Assembly (NCBI GenBank): GCA_030604405.1
Contig: JAUVVY010000026.1
Coordinates: 1 to 60,422, forward strand
Direction of reading: 5' to 3'
Source: a bacterium
GTDB lineage: Bacteria; Armatimonadota; Zipacnadia; Zipacnadales; UBA11051
DNA: 60,422 nt
The notes under the pieces: generated by a model
The model's database searches: none
What the model was told of the DNA's origin: nothing
What the model saw: only the letters and a program-made list of their open reading frames with translations
In this document: one piece after another, positions 1 through 8,851 of the stretch
Layout of the letters: the number at the start of each line of letters is the position of its first letter
Position numbering within the stretch: position 1 is the first letter of the stretch
Position numbers and translations under genes: made by a program

Positions 1-42
1 GAAGTTGTCTTGTGTACGTCCATCGCAATGTAAGTCATTGTT

Positions 43-107
43 ACGGCCCGCCTTTCGCGATCGGTTTAACGGCTAACTGCTATCCCTTTCGCCATAAGGC
101 GGGCCGT
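43..107. repeat. Perfect 12-bp inverted repeat in gene-free left end
   Basis: ACGGCCCGCCTT at 43-54 is answered by AAGGCGGGCCGT at 96-107 with a 41-base spacer, followed by TTTC. Within positions 1-454 I see no convincing gene. The pair may be a terminator or RNA structure belonging to a gene left of the window, or a repeat arm. Confidence 0.5.
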
Positions 108-140
108 TTCATGTTAGCCCCTCCAACAGCTACGACAACG

Positions 141-180
141 GCACCCTCACCCCCGGCCCCTCTCCCAAGGGGAGAGGGGA
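141..180. repeat. CCCCTCTCCC palindrome (dispersed repeat type)
   Basis: CCCCTCTCCC at 157-166 pairs with GGGAGAGGGG at 170-179 around a three-base loop, preceded by CACCCTCACCCCCGGC. It is the same kind of element as the hairpin at 3866-3920. No coding function is likely. Confidence 0.6.
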
Positions 181-195
181 GAACGACAACGCCGA

Positions 196-300
196 GTCGG
201 CCTGCCCTTCGGCCCTTCGACAGGCTCAGGACTTGCAGCAAGCTCCCTTCGGCAGGCTCAGGGCGGACACGGCAGGGCCTACGGGAAGGGCGAGCTACGC
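196..300. repeat. TTCGACAGGCTCAGG-type dispersed repeat
   Basis: CCCTTCGACAGGCTCAGG is followed by CTCCCTTCGGCAGGCTCAGG and the tail GCGGACACGGCAGGGCC. The same module recurs near 7675, 26050, 29890, 52670-52975, 56145 and 60085, always between genes. It breaks up any reading frame here, so the ORF crossing it is not credible. Confidence 0.75.
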
Positions 301-454
301 GAGGTAAGTTAATGCGAGTAACCTTAGAGGCGGAGTGGCAGGTGAAGGTGAGGCATGAGGAGAAACCTATGCCTGTCAGACATACCAGCAGTTAAATGTA
401 CCAGCGTGTGTGGTACGTGCGCGCTGAAGATACCGGCCGTGAGGAGTGAATCCA

Positions 455-1933
455 ATGATACGAATGGATACGGAAGCTCTCAAGGAAAAGACGCTGCAGT
501 TGCTGCTGGACGTGGGGCTGGAAGTCCAGAACGAGCAGTTGAGTGCGGTGATGCTTGAAAAGGGCTGCAAACAGCTTGCGACGGGCCGGCTTCAGATTCC
601 TGGAGAGCTTGTTGATGAATTGGTGGCCCGGCAGCAAGAGACGCGGGCCGAGGATGACGACGACCAGAGCCTGCACCCGTTCTGCGGAATTGACTGGACC
701 CACTGGATCGTGTGGACCGGCCAGAAAGAGCAGATGAAAAAGCGGCTGAAGAGCGAGTTTCTGATGTCGGCCTTCGACTGCGGCCCGACGCGCTACTACG
801 ACTACCAGGCCGGCACGGACAAGCCCGTAGATACCGAGATATTCATCGAGATGAAGAAATTCGCCCAGGCGACGCCGGAAATCGGCTATATCAGCACCTG
901 GTACCGGCAGGATGTGGCGGAGGCCACCGAGCGAATCGCCTCGCTGATACTGGCGCTCCAATATACCGACAAGGTTGACGGGATCGAGGCGATCAACCCG
1001 GCGATCATCAAGTACCTGGTGGAGATCGGCGAGATCATGAGCGGCAAGCCCAAGGACCGCCGCTACCTGGCCGGCTCCGAATGTATCATCTCGCCTCTGA
1101 TCCTGGAGAAACGCTCGGCTGACGACATGGTGGAAAGAGAGCGTGTGGGCGTGCGCGAATACCACATGTGCTCCATGCCAACGATGGGTGTGACCTTTCC
1201 GGTGACGCCTGCCGGCGCCGTAGTGATGGCTTGTGCCGAGATTCTAGGTGGCATGGTGGCGGCATACTGCCTTGACCCCGCCGGCGAGATCACCGGCCGC
1301 ATGATCTCCATGTACATGGACATGAGGACCGCCGACACCACAGCCGCTAACCCGGAGAGTATCATCGTTGACCTGGGGGTTAAGCAACTGTTTGATGAGT
1401 GCTTCGGTGGGCACCTGTGGACCGAGGTGTTCTTCAGCCCGTCGGCGAGCGAGCCGGGACTGCTGGCCGTGTATCAGAACTTCTATGGCGCTGCCGGGTG
1501 CGGTTTCCTGACCGGCGATGCCAGTACGCCCTATGCGGGCATGGGGACGCTGCACAACGGCTCGGTCGGCAGCCCGACACAGTTCATGCTCGACATGGAG
1601 ATCCGTAAGAGCCAGTTCTTCATGAAAAATGAGATCGCAGTCAATGACGATACTATGCCATACGAGGAGATGGTCCAGCGGGCCGCGAATAAAGAGCCGT
1701 TCCTCGACAGCGAGCACACCTTCGCACATTTTCGCGAGCTGTGGAGCTCCGACTTGCTGCCGCTGACAGTTCCGGCGACCGCGGGCGGCATCGGACAGGA
1801 GAAGAAGATACTCGACAGGTGCGAGGAGATGTGGCGGGCCAACGTCGAAAAATGGGAGCCGCCAGAGGTTGATGAGGATAAGATGAAAGCCCTGGCAGAG
1901 CTCCAAGAGCGGGCTGACAAGGAGTTTCTGTGA
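455..1933 (+). CDS. MttB-superfamily (trimethylamine methyltransferase-like) protein
   Basis: About 492 residues, full length for the MttB superfamily, whose members demethylate quaternary or tertiary amines and pass the methyl group to a corrinoid protein. Visible family features are the EAINPAIIK and GSECIISPL stretches of the TIM barrel and the Gly-rich FLTGDASTPYAGMGTLHNGS region. The frame has no in-frame amber codon, so this is a non-pyrrolysine (MtgB/MtpB-like) member and the substrate is more likely a betaine-type compound than trimethylamine. ATG 455 is chosen because GAGGAG (441-446) lies 8 bases upstream; a GTG at 446 is the only earlier alternative. No corrinoid protein is in the window, though a UroD-like methyltransferase relative lies at 7803. 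It heads the metabolic island. Family assignment is firm, substrate unknown. Confidence 0.85.
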   Translation: MIRMDTEALKEKTLQLLLDVGLEVQNEQLSAVMLEKGCKQLATGRLQIPGELVDELVARQQETRAEDDDDQSLHPFCGIDWTHWIVWTGQKEQMKKRLKSEFLMSAFDCGPTRYYDYQAGTDKPVDTEIFIEMKKFAQATPEIGYISTWYRQDVAEATERIASLILALQYTDKVDGIEAINPAIIKYLVEIGEIMSGKPKDRRYLAGSECIISPLILEKRSADDMVERERVGVREYHMCSMPTMGVTFPVTPAGAVVMACAEILGGMVAAYCLDPAGEITGRMISMYMDMRTADTTAANPESIIVDLGVKQLFDECFGGHLWTEVFFSPSASEPGLLAVYQNFYGAAGCGFLTGDASTPYAGMGTLHNGSVGSPTQFMLDMEIRKSQFFMKNEIAVNDDTMPYEEMVQRAANKEPFLDSEHTFAHFRELWSSDLLPLTVPATAGGIGQEKKILDRCEEMWRANVEKWEPPEVDEDKMKALAELQERADKEFL

Positions 1934-2094
1934 GGCACTCGCGGGCTGGAAGCTGAGAATGCTAATGCATTCTCACCTGAGCTTTGCAGAACGAGCAAAG
2001 CTCAGGCCGCGCTACGCGACGTGAAATAATCCGCGCTAGGTCGAGAAGACCAGGATAAGCAGTACCAAGCGACGCGGAGGTGATCGGACAGATC

Positions 2095-2919
2095 ATGGTA
2101 AGCGAAAAGCTGGAAATGTATCAGGAGCTGGCGACAAAGATACGTGCCCACTGCCTGCGCATGACGCATCGGGGCATGAGCGGGCACCTGGGCAGCATGT
2201 TGTCCATGGCGGACATGCTCGCGGTGCTGTACACCAGTATCCTGAAGGTTGATCCGGAGAATCCTGAGTGGGACGAGCGGGACCGCTTCGTGCTCAGCAA
2301 GGGCCACGGTGGGGCAGCCGTCTATGCAGTGCTGGCGGAAAAGGGCTTCTTCCCGATGGAGTGGCTGAACACGTACTATCTGGATGACGGTAAGCTGTCC
2401 GGGCACATCAGCCACCACGTGCCGGGAGTGGAGTTTTCCACAGGATCGCTGGGACATGGGCTGCCGGTGGCAGTAGGCATGGCGCTGGCAGCCAGGAATG
2501 ACGGCAAGCAGCACCGGATCTTCTGCCTGATGAGTGACGGCGACTGTAACGAGGGCTCGACCTGGGAGGCGCTGATGTTCGCCGCCCACCACGAGCTGGA
2601 CAGCCTGATAGTGATAGTGGACTACAATCGGGTGCAGGCCCTGGGCAAGATGGCAGACGTTATCGAGATGGAGCCGTTTGTCCCGAAGCTGGAACTGTTC
2701 GGCTGGAGCGTGCGAAGCATTGACGGGCACGACTGCGAGCAGCTAGAAGCAACGCTGTCCGAAGTGCCGTTCGAAAAGGGCAGGCCATCGTGGGTGCTGG
2801 CCAGCACCACCAAGTGCAAAGGTGTCAGTTGGCTGGAGGACACGGTCGGCAGTCACTACGGATGTGTCAATGACGAAGAGCTGGCGGCGGCGCTAGCCGA
2901 GCTTGGGGTGTCAAAATGA
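2095..2919 (+). CDS. Transketolase, N-terminal (TPP-binding) subunit
   Basis: About 274 residues, the size of the N-terminal half of a split transketolase. It carries the thiamine diphosphate motif GDCNEGSTWEA...VDYN and the conserved SKGHGGAAVYA and GSLGHGLPVAVGMA stretches. With its partner at 2916 it should transfer two-carbon ketol units between sugar phosphates, or do related TPP chemistry. ATG 2095 is preferred over GTG 2080 because GGAGGTGAT (2077-2085) is a near-perfect ribosome binding site about 10 bases upstream. Its stop overlaps the next ATG by four bases (ATGA), indicating translational coupling. Split transketolases often sit in dedicated sugar or secondary-metabolite operons rather than serving the core pentose phosphate route, which fits the E1 and aminotransferase neighbours. 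Confidence 0.92.
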   Translation: MVSEKLEMYQELATKIRAHCLRMTHRGMSGHLGSMLSMADMLAVLYTSILKVDPENPEWDERDRFVLSKGHGGAAVYAVLAEKGFFPMEWLNTYYLDDGKLSGHISHHVPGVEFSTGSLGHGLPVAVGMALAARNDGKQHRIFCLMSDGDCNEGSTWEALMFAAHHELDSLIVIVDYNRVQALGKMADVIEMEPFVPKLELFGWSVRSIDGHDCEQLEATLSEVPFEKGRPSWVLASTTKCKGVSWLEDTVGSHYGCVNDEELAAALAELGVSK

Positions 2920-3833
2920 GAAGCGCATTCAACGAAGAGCTACTGAAGATCGCCAAGGCAGACGACCGCATATACATGGTGCTTGCCGACATCGGCTACG
3001 GCGAGATCGAGCCATTCGCGGAGGCATTTCCGGACCGGTTCTACAACTGTGGAGTGGCCGAGCAGAACATGACCGGGGTCGCGTGCGGCCTGGCTATGGA
3101 AGGCAAGATCGCCGTCACCTACTCGATCGCAAATTTCCCGACTCTCCGATGCCTGGAGCAGATTCGCAACGATGTCTGCTACCACGACCAGAACGTGAAG
3201 ATCGTGATCATCGGAGGCGGCCTGGCATACGGATCGCTGGGGGTATCCCACCACTCCACCGAGGACATCGCCATCATGCGGTCGCTGCCGGACTGTGTGG
3301 TGGTGTGCCCGGCGGATATCCCGGAAGCGAGGGCCGCGACCTATGCCATGATCGAGCACGAGGGGGCGTTCTACTACCGCTGCGGCTATAAGCAGGAGCC
3401 CGATCTTCACCAGGGCAAGATTGACTTTGAGCTCGGCAAGGCGATCGAGGTGTGCGACGGCTCAGATGTTACACTGATAGGGACCGGGACAGTGACCTAC
3501 AGGGCCTGGCAGGCGGCAGAGCTGCTGGCCGGCGAGGGCATCAAGGCCCGCGTAATCAGCATGCACACCGTCAAGCCGATCGACAGAGAAGCGATTGTCG
3601 CGGCGGCCAGGGAGACCGGAGCAATCGTGACCGTGGAGGAGCACAACATCTGCGGCGGTCTGGGGGGCGCAGTGGCCGAAGTAATTGCCGAGTCCGGAAT
3701 GGGCATAGGCTTCAAGATGATCGCCCTGCCGGATGAGTATGTGCACATAGTCGGGACCCACGAATGGCTGCTGGACTACTACGGCTTCTCGCCGGAGGGG
3801 ATTGCGGGGAGTGTGGTGGAGCTGTTGGCGTAA
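2916..3833 (+). CDS. Transketolase, C-terminal subunit
   Basis: 305 residues covering the pyrimidine-binding and C-terminal domains of transketolase. The FYNCGVAEQNMTGVACGLA stretch holds the conserved glutamate that activates the TPP pyrimidine ring, and the C-terminal domain has the TVEEHNICGGLGGAVAE motif. It overlaps the N-terminal subunit gene by four bases, so the two are made together and form the active enzyme. It ends 241 bases before the E1 alpha gene, in a gap filled by two palindromic repeats. Assignment is firm; the sugar substrates cannot be read from sequence. Confidence 0.93.
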   Translation: MRSAFNEELLKIAKADDRIYMVLADIGYGEIEPFAEAFPDRFYNCGVAEQNMTGVACGLAMEGKIAVTYSIANFPTLRCLEQIRNDVCYHDQNVKIVIIGGGLAYGSLGVSHHSTEDIAIMRSLPDCVVVCPADIPEARAATYAMIEHEGAFYYRCGYKQEPDLHQGKIDFELGKAIEVCDGSDVTLIGTGTVTYRAWQAAELLAGEGIKARVISMHTVKPIDREAIVAAARETGAIVTVEEHNICGGLGGAVAEVIAESGMGIGFKMIALPDEYVHIVGTHEWLLDYYGFSPEGIAGSVVELLA

Positions 3834-3865
3834 CAGAAATGGTAAGTACTCACGTTGTGGCTTGG

Positions 3866-3920
3866 CCTAACCCCCTAGCCCCCTTCCCTAAAGGGAAGGG
3901 GGAATCAAAAGGGGGTTAGG
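3866..3920. repeat. Nested hairpin repeat after transketolase genes
   Basis: CCTAACCCCCT (3866-3876) pairs with AGGGGGTTAGG (3910-3920), and inside it CCCCCTTCCCT pairs with AGGGAAGGGGG around AA. The cruciform-like structure lies 32 bases after the transketolase stop. It could attenuate transcription between the transketolase and E1 genes, but there is no U tract. Confidence 0.7.
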
Positions 3921-3934
3921 TGAGTAGTTACCAG

Positions 3935-4017
3935 AAAGGGGACAGTGCCTTTTTTCGTCATGGAAACGTGTCAGTACCTGGACATTCATCGTGCTCAAAA
4001 AAGGCTCTGTCCCCCTT
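3935..4017. repeat. GGGGACAG palindromic element (REPIN-like) 1
   Basis: Left arm AAAGGGGACAGTGCCTTTTTT (3935-3955) is matched in inverted orientation by the arm at 3997-4017, with two or three mismatches and a spacer of about 41 bases. It belongs to a family with the copies at 32998, 39148 and 41765, all built on GGGGACAG. Such elements are commonly moved by REP-associated tyrosine transposases; none is encoded in this window. Confidence 0.75.
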
Positions 4018-4074
4018 GTTGTCCCAAACGACGACATTGTATAGATAAATGACCGGACAGATGGCGGAGAGATT

Positions 4075-5046
4075 ATGAAACCGACCGAGCAGCAAATGAA
4101 AGAGATGCTGCGGACAATGCTGACGATCCGCGGCTTCGAGCAGACGGCCTGCGCGCTGTATATGGACAACTGGGAGAGCGGCAACTTCTTGGGCGCGCTG
4201 CATTCTTACGAAGGCCAGGAGGCGGTGGCCACCGGCGCGTGCGCGTGCCTGCGGGATGACGACTACGTCTTCAGCACCCATCGCGGGCACGGGCATTTCA
4301 TCGCCAAGGGCGGGGATGTGAAGGCGATGTTCGCGGAACTGCTGGGCAAGGAAGCCGGGTGCAGCCGCGGTCGCGGCGGCTCGATGCACATGTTCGATCC
4401 CGAAAAGGGCCTGATGGGCGGTAACGGAATAGTCGGCGGCGGGATCCCACTGGCCCTCGGCCCCGCCTTCGCCGCTAACTACCGTGGCACCGACCAGGTT
4501 ACGGTATCGTTTTTCGGTGAGGGCGCGTCCAGTCAGGGCGTGTTTCACGAGTCGTTGAACCTGGCGGCGCTGTGGGACCTGCCGTTGATCTTCGTGTGCG
4601 AGAATAACCGCTACGCTGTGGGGACGCCGGTATCTCAGGGCATCTCGGTGCCCAACGTATCAGTTCGTGCGGCCGGCTACGGCTGCCCGGGAGTGACGGT
4701 GGATGGCGACGACCCGGTGGCCGTCTATGAGGCGGTCAGTGAGGCGGTGGCCCACGCGCGCGCGGGTAACGGCCCGAGCCTCGTCGAGGCCGTGACCCAC
4801 CGCTACAGCACGCACTGTATGGTCATGCAGGAAGGTCGCGAGCAGAGCGAACTGGACGAAATGAACGAGCACGACCCGATCCCAAGGTTCGAACAGTATC
4901 TGCAGGAAAACGGGATCATCAGTGCCGACGAAGTACAGGCGCTGAAAGGAGAAGTAAGCCAGCTCATCGAGGAGGCCGTGGCGTTTGGTGAGGACGCCCC
5001 CTTCCCTGATCCTGCGACGGTCGCCGACGGTCTGTGGGTGAGCTGA
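4075..5046 (+). CDS. 2-oxoacid dehydrogenase E1 component, alpha subunit
   Basis: 323 residues, typical for PDH/acetoin dehydrogenase E1 alpha. The TPP and metal motif runs from FFGEGASSQGVFHESLNLA to ENN; the usual GDG is GEG here. HRGHGHFIAKG, the GRGGSMHMF loop and the C-terminal HRYSTHCM region are also present. It should decarboxylate a 2-oxoacid with the beta subunit encoded next (25-base gap after the stop at 5046) and pass the acyl group to a lipoyl domain. The only lipoyl protein in the window is the E2-like gene at 11437, which has no acyltransferase core. Pyruvate, acetoin or branched-chain 2-oxoacids are all possible substrates. A second, more divergent E1 alpha lies at 17036. Confidence 0.92.
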   Translation: MKPTEQQMKEMLRTMLTIRGFEQTACALYMDNWESGNFLGALHSYEGQEAVATGACACLRDDDYVFSTHRGHGHFIAKGGDVKAMFAELLGKEAGCSRGRGGSMHMFDPEKGLMGGNGIVGGGIPLALGPAFAANYRGTDQVTVSFFGEGASSQGVFHESLNLAALWDLPLIFVCENNRYAVGTPVSQGISVPNVSVRAAGYGCPGVTVDGDDPVAVYEAVSEAVAHARAGNGPSLVEAVTHRYSTHCMVMQEGREQSELDEMNEHDPIPRFEQYLQENGIISADEVQALKGEVSQLIEEAVAFGEDAPFPDPATVADGLWVS

Positions 5047-5091
5047 ACAGCCGCAGGCCGTATCGTTAGCGTGAGAGGAGAACTCAAAGCA

Positions 5092-6066
5092 TTGGCAAAC
5101 ATGCGAGAAGTTGTGTTGACGCGAGCGCTCAATGAAGCGCTGCACGAGGAGTTCAAGCGCGATGACAACGTATTTCTGGTCGGTGAGGAAGTAGGCGGGG
5201 TCTTTGGTGTGACGAGGGGTCTGGATCGGCGCTTCGGTGACAAACGGGTGCGCTGCACACCGATCTCAGAGGCGGCCTTTACCGGATTGGCGGTGGGCGC
5301 GGCGGTGGCGGGCCTGCGGCCCATCGTCGAGATCATGTACCTGGACTTCGTGACGGTGTGCTGGGACCAGATCGCCAACCAGGCGGCCAAGCTGCGCTAT
5401 ATGTCCGGCGGGATACTAAAAATGCCGCTCGTCATCCGCGGCCAGCAGGGCAACCTGAGCCGCGAAGCCGCCCAACATTCGCAGCAGATCGAGGGCTGGT
5501 GCGCCCAGGTGCCCGGGCTGAAGGTGGTGATGCCGGCCACGGTGGAGGACGCCAAGGGCCTGCTCAAGTCGTCAATCAGAGAGGACAACCCGGTCATATT
5601 CGTGGAGCACCGGGGATTGTATGGCCTCAAGGGCCCGATGCCCAGGGGCGAGTACACCACTCCGCTTGGTGTGGCCAAGGTGCAGCGAGAAGGCAGCGAC
5701 ATCACCGTTGTCGCCACGTCGGTCGCAGTCCAGAAATCGCTGGGGGCAGCGGAGAAACTGGCCGGCCAGATCAGCGTGGAGGTGGTTGACCCGCGCACGC
5801 TGGTGCCGCTGGATACGGAGACGATCCTGGCATCGGTGCGCAAGACGGGCAGGCTGCTGGTGGTTCACGATGCACCGGTACGGCTGGGGTTCGGGGCTGA
5901 AGTGGTGCGCGCTGTGACCGAAGAGGCCTTCGATGCTTTACAGGCAGCACCCCGCGTAGTCGGCGGGGCCAACCTGCCGATGCCGTACAGTTCGGTGCTG
6001 GAAGACGCTTGCATCCCCAGCGAAGACGATATCACGCAAGCCATTAAACAGGTGGTGGAAAGCTAA
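5092..6066 (+). CDS. 2-oxoacid dehydrogenase E1 component, beta subunit
   Basis: About 325 residues with the transketolase-like pyrimidine-binding domain, including TPISEAAFTGLAVGAA with the activating glutamate, followed by the C-terminal domain (VEVVDPRTLVPLD). It pairs with the E1 alpha just upstream. TTG 5092 is chosen because AGAGGAGAA (5074-5082) lies about 9 bases upstream; ATG 5101 is an equally plausible start, and GTG 5071 would overlap the ribosome binding site. The stop TAA touches the ATG of the aminotransferase gene at 6067 with no gap, so E1 alpha, E1 beta and aminotransferase form one operon. Confidence 0.92.
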   Translation: MANMREVVLTRALNEALHEEFKRDDNVFLVGEEVGGVFGVTRGLDRRFGDKRVRCTPISEAAFTGLAVGAAVAGLRPIVEIMYLDFVTVCWDQIANQAAKLRYMSGGILKMPLVIRGQQGNLSREAAQHSQQIEGWCAQVPGLKVVMPATVEDAKGLLKSSIREDNPVIFVEHRGLYGLKGPMPRGEYTTPLGVAKVQREGSDITVVATSVAVQKSLGAAEKLAGQISVEVVDPRTLVPLDTETILASVRKTGRLLVVHDAPVRLGFGAEVVRAVTEEAFDALQAAPRVVGGANLPMPYSSVLEDACIPSEDDITQAIKQVVES

Positions 6067-7425
6067 ATGAGAAGCCATGATGAATTGGTTGAAGCGGCCC
6101 GCAAGCACGTGTGGCTGCACTTTGCACACTATGAGGATGTCGAAAAACGGCCGAAGATCTTCGTGCGCGGCGAGGGGATGTACCTGTGGGACGACGAGGG
6201 CAACAAGTATCTCGACACCTTCGCGTCGCTTCTGACCACTATCTGCGGGCATCACCGGCCCGAGATACACGAGGCGGTTCAGAAGCAGATGGAGCAGCTT
6301 GAATTCTTCCCCAACTACCACGACTGCTATACCATCCCGTCCATCGAGCTGGCGGAGAAGCTGGCGGAAATCATGCCCGGGGATCTGTCTGTCGCCTTCT
6401 TTGTCGGCGGCGGGTCGGAAGCGAACGAAAGCGCGATGAAGATGGCGCGGCAGTACTTCTGGGAGCAAGGCCAGCGTTCGCGGACCGGAATCCTGGCCAA
6501 ACGTTTCAGCTACAGCGGCGCGACGATGGGCGCCATGTCAGCCACCGGCATCCCCTGGTTCTGGGAGACGTTCCAGCCGCGCATAGCCGGCTACGGCTTC
6601 TTCAACCCGGAATGGTACTACCACCGCGAACTCGGCCTCGATGAGGGCGAAGCCGGTAAGGTCGCCCTGAAAGAACTGACCGAACTGGTTGAGTTCGAGG
6701 GGCCGGAATCTATCGCAGCGCTGACTATGGACCCGGTCTCCGGCTCCAACACCGGCTACTGGGTGCCGTCAGAGGAATACATGCAAGGGGTCAGGAGCCT
6801 GTGCGACAAACACGGAATCCTGCTGATCTTCGATGAGGTGCAGGTGGGCTTCGCCAAGACCGGCAAGTGGTTCTGCTGCGAGCACTGGGAGGTGGTGCCT
6901 GATATCATGACCATCGGGAAGGGCTTCTCCGGCGGGTATCTGCCACTGGCTGCCGCTGTGAGCACACAGAAGGTCGCGGAGGTGTTCCGCAAGCCTGATT
7001 CGGAGTTCCGCCACGGCTTCACCTTCGGCGGGCATACCACCGCGTGCGCCGCAGCTCTGGCTAATATAGAGATCATCGAGCGCGAGAGCCTCGTCGAGAG
7101 GACCGCAGAGATGGGCGCGTACCTGCGCGAAAAGCTGGATGAGCTATACAAGTACCCGATCGTCGGCCATGTACGCGGCATCGGGCTGCTGCTGGCTGTG
7201 GAGCTTCTCGATGATCGCGACACATGGAAGAAGCTGGAGCCCGAAGGCCAGATCGGAAGCTGGGTGCGCGACCGCTGCTATGAGCTGGGAATGATACTGC
7301 GCAACAACGAGGATATTTTAGTCTTCGCGCCGTCCCTGACCATCACGAAAGATGAAGTTGACCTGATGGTCGGGCTGACGGAGCAGGCAATCGCGGAGGC
7401 GTGTGAGAAGTTCGGGCGGGCGTAG
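6067..7425 (+). CDS. Class III aminotransferase (PLP-dependent)
   Basis: 452 residues, normal for the ornithine/acetylornithine/omega-aminotransferase class. The PLP lysine is K285 in MTIGKGFSGGYLPLAA, preceded by the cofactor aspartate in LLIFDEVQVGFAKTG; GGGSEANESAMKMAR is the phosphate-binding region. It starts directly on the stop codon of E1 beta, so it is cotranslated with the E1 pair and probably aminates or deaminates a product or precursor of that enzyme (a keto- or aldehyde-bearing compound). Substrate specificity among beta-alanine, diamine, 2-aminoethylsulfonate or amino-ketone types cannot be read from sequence. Confidence 0.92.
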   Translation: MRSHDELVEAARKHVWLHFAHYEDVEKRPKIFVRGEGMYLWDDEGNKYLDTFASLLTTICGHHRPEIHEAVQKQMEQLEFFPNYHDCYTIPSIELAEKLAEIMPGDLSVAFFVGGGSEANESAMKMARQYFWEQGQRSRTGILAKRFSYSGATMGAMSATGIPWFWETFQPRIAGYGFFNPEWYYHRELGLDEGEAGKVALKELTELVEFEGPESIAALTMDPVSGSNTGYWVPSEEYMQGVRSLCDKHGILLIFDEVQVGFAKTGKWFCCEHWEVVPDIMTIGKGFSGGYLPLAAAVSTQKVAEVFRKPDSEFRHGFTFGGHTTACAAALANIEIIERESLVERTAEMGAYLREKLDELYKYPIVGHVRGIGLLLAVELLDDRDTWKKLEPEGQIGSWVRDRCYELGMILRNNEDILVFAPSLTITKDEVDLMVGLTEQAIAEACEKFGRA

Positions 7426-7429
7426 GAAC

Positions 7430-7750
7430 GGAGTCGGGCAGGATGCCCGACCCACGGGATATTCTTTGGGAAGCGCGACCCACGGGATGGATAAGGCAGT
7501 GTCAGGCTGGAAAGCCTGACCCACGCGACACAAGAAGGAGTGCTTTACTGTAGCTGCCTATTGACATACACAGCCCGAACGGCAACGGCGGCAGGCAAGG
7601 ATGCCTGCCCCACGGGATATTCTTTGGGAAGCGCGACCCGCGGGATGAGTAAGAGGTATTCACAGGCTGGGCTTCGACAAGCTCCCTTCGACAAGCTCAG
7701 GGCGGACACGGCAGCCCCTACGGGAAAGCCTGTGCCACGCGACAATATTT
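7430..7750. repeat. Intergenic repeat block (7426-7802)
   Basis: The 377-base gap holds a GTCGGGCAGGATGCCCGAC hairpin (7433-7451), the phrase CCCACGGGATATTCTTTGGG twice (about 7451 and 7611), a TCAGGCTGGAAAGCCTGACC hairpin (7502-7521), GGCAGGCAAGGATGCCTGCC (7590-7609) and TTCGACAAGCTCAGGGC with GGACACGGCAG at 7675-7715. No credible gene lies here. Confidence 0.75.
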
Positions 7751-7802
7751 GGGATGCCCAAGGTGGGCGGCAACGATCACGCAAAGGCGATTAGGGTGAA
7801 AT

Positions 7803-8846
7803 ATGGCATATCCGACCGTTCTGCAGGATGTCCAGACATGCGTTGACCTCGGAGTGCCATCAAGGGTGCCGATCTTTCTGCTGGGCGAGGAGTTCGATGT
7901 CGAACAGTATGACATTGACTACCGCGTCTATATCAACAGCCCGGAGGATATGATCAAGTGCTGGGTGCAGGCGACTGAGAGGTTCGACTATGACTGGATT
8001 CTACTGCATCCCGACGACTACATAGAGCTGGAGCCGCTGGGCGTCGAGACGACGGCAGACAAAGAGATTCCGCCATCCCCCATCAAAGAGCTGTCCGCAG
8101 ACTATGACACCCTCAGCAGTCTGCAACTACCCGATGCGCAAAGCGCCGGGCGGATGCCACATCACCTGGCGGGCCTGCAAGGAATTAAGGAGGCGATGGG
8201 CGATACGGTCTGCGTGGCGGGTCGCGTGGCGGCCCCGTTCAGCTCAGTGTGCCTGCTTTACGGCGTCGAGGAAGCGCTGATGCTGATGATGACCGAGCCG
8301 CAACTGTTTTGCGATACGGCGGAGTTCATGGCCGAATTGATGATCTACTGGGCGCAGGAGCAAATCAAGGCCGGCGCAGATGCGCTGTGGGTCGGTGACT
8401 GTGTGGCCTCCTCGGGGTTCCTGTCGCCGGATCACTACGAGGAGTTCGCCCTGCCCGGAGCCGGCTGGGTATGCGACGCCATCAAGGACGCAGGCGCATG
8501 GGCAATATACCACGCCGGTGAGCCGTCTCTGCCCCACCTCGAACTGGCCGCCGAGTTCGAGCCGAGCATGCTCAACGTCGGCGAAGACATTGACCTCGCA
8601 GTCGTCAAAGAGGCCATCGGCGACCGAGTGTGTCTATCCGGCAACATCAACCCGATCAAGCTGTTCGAGGCCAACGACCTTTCGGAGGTGGAACAGGAGA
8701 CCATTCGGGTGATCGAGGCCGGTAAGCCCGGCGGCGGATATATCTTCAACAGCGGTGAGGGCGTGCCGCGGCAGAATGATCCCGAGATCATCGCCACGAT
8801 GATGAAAACAGCCAAGCAACACTGCTGGTACGAGAAACAGGAGTAA
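7803..8846 (+). CDS. Uroporphyrinogen decarboxylase-like (UroD/MtaA superfamily) protein
   Basis: 347 residues of the UroD superfamily, which includes HemE and the cobalamin/CoM methyltransferases MtaA and MtbA. Family signatures are VGDCVASSGFLSPDHYEEF and CLSGNINP near the C-terminus. The HxC zinc-binding motif of the methyltransferase branch (usually H-x-C-G) reads YHAGEPS here, so the zinc cysteine is absent and a classical MtaA mechanism is doubtful. HemE function is also unlikely, given the lack of an N-terminal heme-biosynthesis signature. Such UroD-like proteins are abundant next to sugar and Gfo/Idh genes in uncultivated heterotrophs, as here (six bases before the next ATG). It may belong with the MttB-like protein at 455. 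Confidence 0.82.
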   Translation: MAYPTVLQDVQTCVDLGVPSRVPIFLLGEEFDVEQYDIDYRVYINSPEDMIKCWVQATERFDYDWILLHPDDYIELEPLGVETTADKEIPPSPIKELSADYDTLSSLQLPDAQSAGRMPHHLAGLQGIKEAMGDTVCVAGRVAAPFSSVCLLYGVEEALMLMMTEPQLFCDTAEFMAELMIYWAQEQIKAGADALWVGDCVASSGFLSPDHYEEFALPGAGWVCDAIKDAGAWAIYHAGEPSLPHLELAAEFEPSMLNVGEDIDLAVVKEAIGDRVCLSGNINPIKLFEANDLSEVEQETIRVIEAGKPGGGYIFNSGEGVPRQNDPEIIATMMKTAKQHCWYEKQE

Positions 8847-8851
8847 GCGAC

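Noticed and set aside
12-395. 127-residue ORF at the left end of the window
   Set aside because: Crosses palindromes and TTCGACAGGCTCAGG repeats, has low-complexity Pro/Ala/Arg translation and no ribosome binding site.
455-1933. Pyrrolysine-containing trimethylamine methyltransferase
   Set aside because: The frame reads through without an amber codon, and no pyl genes are in the window.
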